Assembly: GCA_045125095.1 (NCBI GenBank)
Contig: JBGVMW010000327.1
Span: 1-7,493 of the forward strand
Source: JBGVMW01 sp045125095
GTDB taxonomy: Bacteria > Bacillota > Clostridia > Lachnospirales > Lachnospiraceae
Direction: 5' to 3'
Length of the DNA: 7,493 nucleotides
The notes beneath the pieces are model-generated. The model saw only the letters and a list, made by a program, of their open reading frames with translations, was not told the origin of the DNA and searched no databases. The position numbers were made by a program, and so were the translations under genes. Shown here piece after piece: positions 1-6,894 of this stretch (position 1 is its first letter; each line of letters starts with the position of its first letter).

Positions 1-227
1 CGCAAGCTCAAACAACTATATTTTCCCGATTAACGCAACAAACAAAATCCCTAAGAACCACTAGACATCTAACCAACAGCCTCTGATAGCAAGCAACAGC
101 CCCTCTCTCTGCCTACCATAACGAAAACGTTAATTGTTATGTATCCTTAAGCAGACAATCATAAATTAAAACATAACAATAAATTTGCATGGAACCATTC
201 CCATTTTCTAGTATAGTAAAATTCTAG
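1..227. other. Upstream non-coding region, no gene seen
   Basis: No convincing reading frame is visible on either strand; the longest stretches are short and lack ribosome binding sites. Two small structures can be seen. A near-direct repeat of CAACAGCC(T/C)CT lies at 74-84 and 94-104, 20 bp apart. A perfect 10-bp inverted repeat, ATTGTTATGT (133-142) and ACATAACAAT (171-180), has a 28-nt interval and no T-tract, so it is not an obvious terminator. The first 120 bases are poor in G on this strand. The region may be the end of an upstream spacer; nothing more can be supported. Confidence 0.5.
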
Positions 228-255
228 TTTTCATAATATTTTCACAAATTATACA
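228..255 (+). promoter_or_regulatory. Weak candidate sigma-A promoter of the polyphosphate cluster
   Basis: TTTTCA (228-233) and TATACA (250-255) are separated by 16 bp, each matching four of six consensus bases, in an AT-rich stretch ahead of the first gene. Transcription would start near 262 and leave an approximately 80-nt leader before the ATG at 344. An alternative, TTGCAT (185-190) with TAGTAT (209-214) and an 18-bp spacer, is poorer. Tentative. Confidence 0.3.
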
Positions 256-343
256 AATACTCAACAAATCAATTATGTTTAATAATAAGGTACCATATAT
301 ACTGTTAATAAATATGCATTTTTGCAGTAGAAAAGAAGAGCGC

Positions 344-1075
344 ATGGCAACAAATTATGTGTTTAAGCGAATTGAAAAAAAATACTTAATGACAAAAGAA
401 CAGCATGAAGCACTTTTAAAAAAAATTGCACCATATATGACAAGGGATCAATATGGACTACATACCATCTGTAACTTATACTTTGATACGGATGCTTTTG
501 ACTTAGTCAGCCGATCTATAGAAAAACCTGTATATAAGGAAAAGCTTCGCATTCGAAGTTATGGAATACCGAAGGCAGACAGTACAGTGTTTATAGAATT
601 GAAAAAGAAATACAAAGGAATTGTATATAAACGAAGAATAGAGACAACGCTTTCACAGGCACAGGCATTTTTGACTGGACAGTATCAGGCGGTGCAGGAT
701 GAGCAGATTGCCAGAGAAATACAATATTTTTTAGAGTTTTACCATGCATATCCAAGAGTCTACATAGCATATGATAGAGAAGCGTATTACTGTGAAGAGG
801 ATGATAATTTAAGAATGACGTTTGACCGGAATATACGCAGCAGACAGAATGACTTGTTTTTAGAAGCCGGTGATGATGGTGATTTATTGTTGGAGGATGG
901 CATGCGACTTTTAGAAATCAAGGCAGCTGGTGCAGTGCCGTTGTGGTTGGCAGACGCATTGTCAGAATTAAAAATTTATCCAGCCTCATTTTCAAAGTAC
1001 GGAAATGTTTACAAGCAAATGCGCAGGAAAGAAAAAATGGAAGAATTACATAGTGAAGAAAAGGCATTGGCTTAA
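344..1075 (+). CDS. Polyphosphate polymerase, VTC domain protein
   Basis: The 243-residue product is a single VTC domain, the fold that makes inorganic polyphosphate from ATP in a basic tunnel with a bound divalent metal, as in the catalytic subunit of the yeast vacuolar transporter chaperone complex. Visible hallmarks in order are FKRIEKKY (7-14), LYFDTD (45-50), the basic KEKLRIRSYG strand (65-74), the acidic-basic strand FIELKKKYKG (83-92) followed by YKRR (95-98), AYDREAY (142-148), FDRNIRSR (160-167), LLEIKAAG (189-196) and FSKYGNVYK (216-224). These supply the alternating Lys/Arg and Glu residues that line the family's nucleotide and phosphate tunnel. The frame is open back to an ATG at 275, but those 23 extra residues have no family resemblance and no ribosome site. 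The ATG at 344 follows a GAAGAG-like site and gives the usual family start. There is no signal peptide, so a cytosolic or membrane-face enzyme is likely. It is followed after 52 nt by the DUF4956 gene, the usual partner. Family call is firm; catalytic activity is inferred. Confidence 0.9.
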   Translation: MATNYVFKRIEKKYLMTKEQHEALLKKIAPYMTRDQYGLHTICNLYFDTDAFDLVSRSIEKPVYKEKLRIRSYGIPKADSTVFIELKKKYKGIVYKRRIETTLSQAQAFLTGQYQAVQDEQIAREIQYFLEFYHAYPRVYIAYDREAYYCEEDDNLRMTFDRNIRSRQNDLFLEAGDDGDLLLEDGMRLLEIKAAGAVPLWLADALSELKIYPASFSKYGNVYKQMRRKEKMEELHSEEKALA

Positions 1076-1127
1076 ATAAAAAACATAATATTTTGTAGCC
1101 GTTTATGGCGGCGGAATGGAGAGAAAA

Positions 1128-1787
1128 ATGTTTAACTTAGAAAGTATTTTTGAATCAACAGCAACAACATTGACAGCAGTTGCAATTGTGTTAGGTGTTA
1201 TCATTGCTGCAATCTATATGGCAAGTGGAACGTATACGAAAAGTTTCGTAATTACCCTTGCAGTATTACCTGCTTTGGTACAGGCTGTAATTATGATGGT
1301 CAATGGTAATTTAGGAACCGGTATTGCAGTGCTCGGTGCATTTAGTCTGGTTCGATTCCGTTCTGTACCGGGAACCTCGAAGGAAATTGTAAGTATTTTC
1401 TTTTCGATGGCGGTAGGACTGGCTGCTGGAATGGGACAACTTGTCTATGCTGTGTTATTTACTGTTGTGGTAGGAGCCATCTTTTTCCTGTTATGTAAAA
1501 GCAATTTTGGTAAAGAAAAGACGGATGAAAAGGAATTGAAAATTACAATTCCAGAGAATTTGAATTATGCAAATGTGTTTGATGATATTTTTGAAGAGTA
1601 TACAAAGAATGTGAAGCTGGTAAGAGTAAAAACTACAAACTTAGGAAGTATGTTTGAATTGTCTTATCGCATAACGATGAAGAAAGAAGCAGATGAAAAA
1701 CAGATGATTGATGCACTTCGTTGTAGAAATGGTAATCTGACAATTGTATGCGGAATGGTACAGAATGGTCCTGTTGAGGCAATGTAG
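1128..1787 (+). CDS. DUF4956 family multi-pass membrane protein
   Basis: The 219-residue product has a hydrophobic N-terminal half and a soluble C-terminal half. Likely membrane segments are residues 13-33, 38-58, 62-75, 87-102 and 104-123. The family signature LVRFRSVPGTSKEI (74-87) sits between the third and fourth segments. Residues 124-219 form a charged, probably cytosolic, alpha/beta domain. The molecular role of DUF4956 is not established. Members are repeatedly encoded next to VTC-domain polyphosphate polymerases, so a membrane partner that anchors the enzyme or handles its product is plausible but inferred. An in-frame ATG at 1116 also exists, but it has only a GGCGGCGGA run directly against it. 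The ATG at 1128 has GGAGAG (1118-1123) at a normal distance and gives the usual MFNLESIF-type start, so it is preferred. It is probably cotranscribed with the upstream gene. The gene ends in TAG. Confidence 0.88.
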   Translation: MFNLESIFESTATTLTAVAIVLGVIIAAIYMASGTYTKSFVITLAVLPALVQAVIMMVNGNLGTGIAVLGAFSLVRFRSVPGTSKEIVSIFFSMAVGLAAGMGQLVYAVLFTVVVGAIFFLLCKSNFGKEKTDEKELKITIPENLNYANVFDDIFEEYTKNVKLVRVKTTNLGSMFELSYRITMKKEADEKQMIDALRCRNGNLTIVCGMVQNGPVEAM

Positions 1788-1851
1788 AATTGAAAGAAAA
1801 ATTCAATATCGAAGGTGAGTTCTGCAAATCGAAGTAAATTTGGATGAATGC

Positions 1852-1882
1852 TTGTAACTACACATGTAATGTATAGTTACAA
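1852..1882. promoter_or_regulatory. 31-nt dyad between DUF4956 and lipoprotein genes
   Basis: TTGTAACTA (1852-1860) and TAGTTACAA (1874-1882) are perfect 9-bp inverted arms. After one mismatch they continue inward as ACAT (1862-1865) with ATGT (1869-1872), leaving a 3-nt loop. No T-run follows, so it is not a simple terminator. A third copy of the arm, GTAACT (1885-1890), can pair instead with AGTTAC (1875-1880) around a 4-nt loop, so two mutually exclusive hairpins are possible. It lies about 45-75 nt upstream of the lipoprotein ribosome site. It could be an operator, an RNA processing site or an attenuator-like switch; which one is unknown. Confidence 0.45.
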
Positions 1883-1925
1883 TGGTAACTTTATAAGGGT
1901 ATGGTATCGTTATGAATGAAGACGA

Positions 1926-1933
1926 GAAAGGAA
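1926..1933 (+). promoter_or_regulatory. Ribosome binding site that fixes the lipoprotein start
   Basis: GAAAGGAA ends six bases before the ATG at 1940. The peptide from that ATG is a textbook lipoprotein signal, so this site marks the true start of the interrupted gene. By contrast, the GTG at 2045 that opens the long downstream frame has no Shine-Dalgarno sequence at a usable distance. An ATG at 1912 in another frame leads nowhere. Confidence 0.7.
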
Positions 1934-1939
1934 TAAAGT

Positions 1940-3961
1940 ATGAAACGAAAATGGTTAGCTATAGTGGGAATCGCCGTATTGTCCATAAATCTTTGTGGTT
2001 GTGGCGGACAGGAGTGAACAACCCAAACAACAGATGGTAAATCGGTGGAGGCACAAACAGCAGGCGATGTTGCAACAGCAGAAACAACGAACAAGATAGT
2101 TACAACACAGGAGACGAGAATTGCTTATGATGACAATGATTCTGATATAGCAAGCGAGTCTGTGACAGCGACTGTAAAGTTAAATGAAGATAGTATTACT
2201 TGTGATGGAGAAAATGTGAAAGTAGATGGAACGACAGCTACCATTTCCGGTGCTGGTACGTATGTGCTGGAGGGAAAATTGTCCGATGGTTCCATTGTTG
2301 TTGATGCGGACAAAGAAGATGTTGTACATCTCATTTTAAATGGTGTAGAGATCCACTCTGGAAATTCTGCAGCAATCTATGCCGCAAAAACAGAAAAATG
2401 TATTATTACATTAGCAGAAGGAACACAAAATAATCTTAGCAATGGCAGTTATACTGTGGAGGAAGGAGCGGATACTCCGGATGCGGCACTTTATGTGCAG
2501 GATAATTGTACCATCAATGGAACAGGCTCTCTTACAGTAGATGGACAATGTCATAATGGCATTAGCTGTAAAGATAATCTGAAAATTATGAATGGAACAT
2601 TGAATGTTACAGCGGTAAACAATGGAATTCTTGGTAAAGATTCCATCAGCGTTGCGAATGGAGTCATTACAGTTACTAGTGAAAATGATGGTATAAAGAG
2701 TAATAATGATACTGATGACTTAAAGGGTTATATTGCAGTAGATGGAGGAACCTTTAAGATAACTGCCGGAGGAGATGGCTTGTCAGCAGAGACGTCGCTG
2801 TTGCTTGCTGGTGGGACATTTGATATAACAACCGCAGGTGGAAGTACCGGTGAATTTGCGCGACAGGATATGGGTAACTTTAATAAACGGGAGGTTGCGA
2901 CAGAAGCACCTTCAGAGGAAATTGAAACAGAGGAGACCAGTAATAAAGGTGTGAAAGCTGGTGTGCTGCTGGATGTAACCGGTGGAGAATATACAATCAA
3001 TTCACTTGATGATGCTTTTCATGTAAATGGAAATGCAAATATCTATGGCGGAAATTTCACTATTGCTTCCACTGATGACGGAATACATGCAGATGATACG
3101 CTGTTAATTGAAGGGGGAACGATTCAAATTACAGAATCCTATGAGGGGTTGGAGGCATATTCCATGATGATTAACGATGGAGAGATTACATTGAAAGCAG
3201 CTGATGATGGTATCAATGTCGCAGGTGGTAATGATAATTCCAACGCACAAGGAATCCGAGGAGGAGATTCATTTATGGAGTCTTCATCGGGATGTGCTTT
3301 GACCATAAATGATGGTACGCTTGTGGTAAATGCGGACGGAGATGGATTAGATTCGAATGGTGCTCTTTATGTAAAAGGCGGTTCCGTAACCGTAAATGGA
3401 CCGACGAATAGTGGAAATGGTGCGGTAGATTATGGTTTAGAATGTATTTTGTCGGGCGGAACATTTATGACAAGTGGAAGCGCCGGAATGAATTAGGCAC
3501 CTTCTGACAGTTCGATACAGCCTGTCATTAATGCGGTACTTGACAGTACAGGAAAGGCAGGAGACACGATCACGCTAAAGGATAGCAATGGTGCAGCGCT
3601 CATTACTTACACCGCAGAAAAGGAATATCAGGCATTGATACTGTCTTCCGCGGACATTCAGCCAGGACAAACCTATACATTAGTATGCGGAGAAACAGAG
3701 ACAGAGATTGTAATGGAAAAAGAAAAAATGGTAACCAATGTTGGAAATGCCAGCCAGATGAATGGAAAGGGAAGTGGACATGGAGGCGGAGGCCGAGGCA
3801 ATCGTTCAGGCATTTTTAAGGAAAACAATGGTGAGGTACCAACCATGCCTTCTGGGGATAAGCCGGTAAAACCGTCTGGTGCACCAGATAGAGAAGCACC
3901 GGTAAAACCAAATGAAGAAATACCGGCAATGCCGTCAGAGGAACCGTCGACGATATCATAA
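1940..3961 (+). pseudogene. Cthe_2159-type beta-helix carbohydrate-binding lipoprotein, two in-frame stops
   Basis: One continuous frame of 674 codons (final TAA included) is interrupted by TGA at 2015-2017 (codon 26) and TAG at 3494-3496 (codon 519). Codons 1-21 encode a lipoprotein signal: MKRK, a hydrophobic core and the lipobox LCGC with the lipidated Cys at 21. The long middle segment (GTG at 2045 to 3496 in isolation) is a run of right-handed beta-helix turns built on GGTF.IT and DDGI/DDGL units, for example FKITAGGDGL, FTIASTDDGI and LKAADDGINV. This matches the Cthe_2159/DUF4353 family, whose founding member binds plant polysaccharides. A linker rich in Glu and Thr interrupts the helix around 2840-2950. 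After the TAG, the same frame continues with family-like sequence and a Gly-rich then Pro-rich tail (about 3770-3958). The TAG stands where a Gln codon (CAG) would fit before APSDSS. The gene is third in the polyphosphate cluster and has a good ribosome site. Two different stops make a single suppressor or recoding event unlikely, so recent inactivation or sequencing error is favoured. A truncated product without a signal peptide would not reach the surface. Confidence 0.8.
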
Positions 3962-3980
3962 ATGAGTAATTGAGAAGAAA

Positions 3981-4030
3981 AATAACTGTTTTGTACCATA
4001 ATCGGTGTAGAACAGTTATTTTTTCTTTTT
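3981..4030 (+). terminator. Intrinsic terminator of the polyphosphate cluster
   Basis: AATAACTGTT (3981-3990) pairs perfectly with AACAGTTATT (4011-4020). Additional inner pairing is possible between TACC and GGTG. The stem is followed by a T-rich tail (4019-4030). It starts 20 nt after the TAA at 3961. The end of the tail (4026-4030) doubles as the outer left arm of the palindromic repeat that follows. Confidence 0.85.
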
Positions 4031-4179
4031 TATATACTAGGAAATTACAACACTCCGCTATATTACGTAATGTATGAAATTTCCTAGTATATAAAAAAAT
4101 GATGCGCACGAATTTGAAAGGAAGGTGTACTGCGTGCCAAATTCGGCGCGGCAAAGCGTGCAAGCATAATAACTGCTTA
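4026..4179. repeat. Dispersed palindromic repeat, copy A
   Basis: This 154-nt unit recurs at 7044-7197. I count about ten substitutions and two single-base indels between the copies, mostly in the first loop. It has two hairpins. The first is a perfect 16-bp inverted repeat, TATATACTAGGAAATT (4031-4046) with its complement at 4078-4093, extended by five T:A pairs outside and enclosing a 31-nt loop. The second pairs GCGCACGAATTTG (4104-4116) with CAAATTCGGCGC (4138-4149), 12 bp with one bulged A. No transposase is present and no clear target duplication is seen. The layout fits a REP- or MITE-like non-autonomous element, or a conserved structured RNA module. A 40-codon frame from 4102 and an 11-codon GTG frame from 4134 run through it but are not called as genes. 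Confidence 0.85.
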
Positions 4180-4186
4180 CTACATA

Positions 4187-4288
4187 GTCTATATTTGACG
4201 CGCTCTCGCTCCCTTCAAACGTAGCGGACACTAAGGCTGTAACATACACAGCCTTAGTGCCGACGTTTTCAGAGGGTCACATATAGAC
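4187..4288. repeat. 102-nt imperfect palindrome with nested stems
   Basis: Outer arms GTCTATATTTGAC (4187-4199) and GTCACATATAGAC (4276-4288) pair over 12 of 13 positions. Inside lies a second stem: AAACGT (4217-4222), CGG (4225-4227) and CACTAAGGCTGT (4229-4240) pair with ACAGCCTTAGTG (4248-4259), CCG (4260-4262) and ACGTTT (4263-4268) around a 7-nt loop. That gives 21 pairs with only an AG and an A bulge. No T-tract follows. It lies immediately after repeat copy A, and nothing similar follows copy B, so it appears to be a separate element. It may be a small mobile palindrome or a structured RNA. Confidence 0.65.
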
Positions 4289-4299
4289 GATATTAATTA

Positions 4300-4328
4300 A
4301 TGACATATAAGGAGATTTGCGATATACT
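4300..4328 (+). promoter_or_regulatory. Likely sigma-A promoter for recQ and the small upstream frame
   Basis: ATGACA (4300-4305) and TATACT (4323-4328) each match five of six consensus bases and are separated by 17 bp. Transcription would begin near 4335, giving a leader of about 170 nt before recQ that contains the short frame at 4406-4519. Confidence 0.5.
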
Positions 4329-4405
4329 TTATGTTAGGTAAAAGAGTACAATAAGGATGAATTAAGAGTGGTAGGCGCTATATTTTTATTCGAGGTAGTT
4401 TGGAG

Positions 4406-4519
4406 ATGTTTACAGTCTGGTTTACAGAGAAACAAGTAAGCAACCGCAATGCCGAATACCAGAGTGCTAGCCAGACGATTATTGATGTGGAAGGGAAAAT
4501 TATAGATGATGAAAAATAA
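4406..4519 (+). CDS. Candidate small protein overlapping the recQ start
   Basis: An ATG at 4406 opens a 37-codon frame ending in TAA at 4517-4519, overlapping the recQ start by 14 nt. The product begins MFTVWFTEKQ and ends with an acidic stretch, DVEGKIIDDEK. Its composition looks protein-like rather than random, but I do not recognise the family. GGAG (4402-4405) touches the ATG with no spacer, which is poor for initiation. The frame is open upstream to 4361, so it could also be the tail of a decayed gene whose front end is lost. The overlap with recQ would allow translational coupling. Treat as hypothetical. Confidence 0.35.
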   Translation: MFTVWFTEKQVSNRNAEYQSASQTIIDVEGKIIDDEK

Positions 4520-6800
4520 CATGTATAGGATACTAAAGAAGTATTTTGGATATGAAGGGTTTCGAGAGGGACAGGAAGTTTTAATTGATTCGATTATAAA
4601 TGGTTCTGATGTATTGGGAATCATGCCAACAGGAGCAGGCAAGTCTATCTGTTATCAGGTGCCGGCATTGTTACTGGATGGTGTAACCATTGTAATTTCA
4701 CCATTAATTTCCTTGATGATAGATCAGGTGAAAGCATTGAATCAGGCAGGTATTCATGCAGCTTACATTAACAGTTCACTGTCAGAAGCACAGATAGCAA
4801 AAGCTTTACAATACGCAGCAGAATATCGTTATAAGATTATTTATGTTGCACCGGAACGGTTAGAAACGGATAATTTTCTTTATTTTGCGATGAACACGAA
4901 TATATCCATGATAACAGTAGATGAAGCGCATTGTATTTCCCAATGGGGACAGGATTTCAGACCAAGTTACTTAAAAATAGTGAATTTCATCAAATCCTTG
5001 CCGGTGCGACCTGTAGTTAGTGCATTTACAGCGACGGCAACAGAGCGTGTAAAAGACGATATTGTATGTATTTTGAATCTGGAGAATCCTGTGGTAAAGA
5101 TAACAGGATTTGACCGTGAAAATCTGTATTTTGAAGTGCGCCATTGTAAACAGAAAGATGGTCAGTTGCTGAAATATGTGAAGGACCATGTGGATGAAAG
5201 TGGAATTATTTACTGTGCAACCAGAAAAAATGTGGATGCCGTTTGTGAAATGCTACAAGCCAATGGCATTTCTGCCACAAAGTATCATGCTGGTTTATCG
5301 CCAGAGGAACGGAATGGTAACCAGGAAGACTTTATATATGATAAAAATCCAGTGATGGTTGCCACCAATGCGTTTGGAATGGGAATTGATAAATCTAACG
5401 TGCGTTACGTGATTCATTACAATATGCCGCAAAGCATGGAAAATTATTATCAGGAAGCAGGACGTGCAGGTCGAGATGGAGAACCATCTTCCTGTATTTT
5501 GTTGTATTCGCCCCAAGATGTGATGATTAATCAGTTCTTGATTGATAATAAAGGGGAAAACCAGGAATTTACATCAGATGAGATGATACAAATTCGGGAA
5601 AATGATGAAAAAAGGCTACGGGCGATGACTGGTTATTGTACATCAAAACGCTGTCTTCGTACGTATATTTTACAATATTTTGGAGAACACCCTGAGGATA
5701 TGGGCAGAGGAAATTGTGGAAACTGCTCTAATTGTCTGACTGAATATGTGGAGCAGGATGTAACAGATACGGCAAAAGCAATTATTACCTGTATACGGGA
5801 ATGTGGGCAACGCTATGGAATCAATGTAATAGTAGGCGTATTAAGAGGTGAGAATAGAGCTAAGCTTCGTTCCTATGGGTTGACAGATACGGCAAGCTTT
5901 GGTTTATGTAAAGGAGAAAAAGAAGAAAAACTGAAAGAAATCATTCAAGATATGATACAAAATGAGTATCTCCGGGCAACGGAGGATAAATACAGATTAT
6001 TACGTTTGACTGCAAAATGCAAAGAAGTCTTAGAAGACAGAGAGCGTGTAGTGGTTTCTTGTATTGAGACAAAAGAGGAAGAAATAGAAATCACATCACC
6101 TGCAAAGTCAAAACAGCGTATGTCGGATCTCTTAACCTCAAGTGGTTTTGAGTTGTTTGAAACATTGCGGATACTGCGCTATGAGATTGCGAAGGAAGAA
6201 GCGATGCCGCCATATATTATTTTTTCAGACAAAACATTAGTAGACATGTGTGTAAAAACGCCAACTACCCGTACAGATATGATGCAGGTCAGTGGTGTGG
6301 GTGAAAATAAATATGAACGGTATGGAGAGCGTTTTCTTTCCTGCATTGCGGAATTTACAAGCCGTGTGGAAGGACCTTACTGTTTTGAAGGCGCAGAGGA
6401 AGAAGTTGCCATAGCACCAACCAGAAAAAGAAGCGGCAGAAAAGAACCATTTGTGCTTACAAAAGAAATGGCGGAAAATGTGGTATATTCAGAAGAAGGA
6501 TCCTTAGGGGAACTAGTAGACCAATTAAATACAATGCGTGATAGTAACAGTATGAAGCGTTTGACGCAGAAAGTGATTCTGAAAAAAATGTTGGCAGAGG
6601 AGTATTTTGAAGAAGAATATGTAAATGGAAGAACCAGAAAGCATGTTTTGGGGACAGGTATGCAGATAGGAATCCGAGAAGAAGAACGCGTAGGTAAATC
6701 CGGAATACCATATACGGTACTTCTTCTTTCCGAAGCAGCACAGCGGATGGTAGTAGACAGGCTGCTGACAGATTGGAAGGAGATAACGCTGGAAAATTAA
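4506..6800 (+). CDS. recQ: ATP-dependent DNA helicase RecQ
   Basis: The 764-residue product is an SF2 3'-5' DNA helicase acting in recombination repair and replication-fork rescue. The helicase core shows the Q-motif region FGYEGFREGQ (14-23), Walker A PTGAGKS (41-47), DEAH box (139-142), the RecQ aromatic-rich loop SQWGQDFRPSY (145-155), FTATAT (174-179) and motif VI QEAGRAGRDG (316-325). The zinc site of the family is intact: Cys 383, 404, 407 and 410. Residues about 415-510 fit the RQC winged helix, and 540-620 fit an HRDC domain (FETLRILRYEIAKEE, SGVGENKYERYG). A further domain of about 110 residues (650-764, ending near GIPYTVLLLSEAAQRM) lies beyond the E. coli-type architecture and resembles the RQC-minor type DNA-binding domain of some Firmicute RecQs. 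ATGs occur at 4506, 4509 and 4521. GGAAGGG around 4489-4495 best serves 4506 or 4509. It is apparently transcribed from the promoter at 4300-4328. No clear terminator follows the TAA. Confidence 0.95.
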   Translation: MMKNNMYRILKKYFGYEGFREGQEVLIDSIINGSDVLGIMPTGAGKSICYQVPALLLDGVTIVISPLISLMIDQVKALNQAGIHAAYINSSLSEAQIAKALQYAAEYRYKIIYVAPERLETDNFLYFAMNTNISMITVDEAHCISQWGQDFRPSYLKIVNFIKSLPVRPVVSAFTATATERVKDDIVCILNLENPVVKITGFDRENLYFEVRHCKQKDGQLLKYVKDHVDESGIIYCATRKNVDAVCEMLQANGISATKYHAGLSPEERNGNQEDFIYDKNPVMVATNAFGMGIDKSNVRYVIHYNMPQSMENYYQEAGRAGRDGEPSSCILLYSPQDVMINQFLIDNKGENQEFTSDEMIQIRENDEKRLRAMTGYCTSKRCLRTYILQYFGEHPEDMGRGNCGNCSNCLTEYVEQDVTDTAKAIITCIRECGQRYGINVIVGVLRGENRAKLRSYGLTDTASFGLCKGEKEEKLKEIIQDMIQNEYLRATEDKYRLLRLTAKCKEVLEDRERVVVSCIETKEEEIEITSPAKSKQRMSDLLTSSGFELFETLRILRYEIAKEEAMPPYIIFSDKTLVDMCVKTPTTRTDMMQVSGVGENKYERYGERFLSCIAEFTSRVEGPYCFEGAEEEVAIAPTRKRSGRKEPFVLTKEMAENVVYSEEGSLGELVDQLNTMRDSNSMKRLTQKVILKKMLAEEYFEEEYVNGRTRKHVLGTGMQIGIREEERVGKSGIPYTVLLLSEAAQRMVVDRLLTDWKEITLEN

Positions 6801-6828
6801 CGAAAACGATACAATTATTGCACGTTTA

Positions 6829-6858
6829 GGTAGAGTTCTCCTACATTCGGGTAGAGTT
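6829..6858. promoter_or_regulatory. Paired 9-bp direct repeats upstream of a promoter
   Basis: GGTAGAGTT occurs at 6829-6837 and 6850-6858, exactly 21 bp apart, ending two bases before the -35 box at 6861. A spacing of two helical turns next to a -35 is typical for a dimeric response regulator or other activator binding one face of the helix. The sequence does not match the published LytTR consensus well, so the regulator is unknown. Confidence 0.45.
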
Positions 6859-6860
6859 TC

Positions 6861-6888
6861 TTGCAAAAAAACGGGGAAAATGTATAAT
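6861..6888 (+). promoter_or_regulatory. Sigma-A promoter of the candidate small RNA
   Basis: TTGCAA (6861-6866) and a perfect TATAAT (6883-6888) are separated by 16 bp. The predicted start is near 6895. It lies after recQ and before a strong terminator, with no good protein gene in between. Confidence 0.65.
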
Positions 6889-6894
6889 ATAATT

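Noticed and set aside
275..343. Longer N-terminus for the polyphosphate polymerase from the ATG at 275
   Set aside because: The 23 added residues have no ribosome binding site and no family similarity; the VTC start motif begins right after the ATG at 344.
2015..2017. TGA at 2015 as a selenocysteine codon
   Set aside because: It sits in a low-complexity linker after the lipobox, not at a redox centre, and a second stop of a different type (TAG at 3494) would still need explaining.
2045..3496. Stand-alone 483-codon gene starting at GTG 2045
   Set aside because: No Shine-Dalgarno sequence precedes the GTG at a usable distance, and the frame is a direct continuation of the lipoprotein signal peptide coded from 1940, so it is the body of an interrupted gene.
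4099..4224. 40-codon cysteine-containing frame through repeat A as a gene
   Set aside because: It has no ribosome binding site, its start lies at the end of a long stem, and the downstream half is not shared with copy B, where the frame stops after 24 codons.
3816..4249. Minus-strand frames of 63-115 codons across the terminator and repeat A
   Set aside because: They are generated by the palindromic repeat and the pseudogene tail in antisense. They lack ribosome sites, and a similar antisense peptide recurs at copy B because the repeat recurs.
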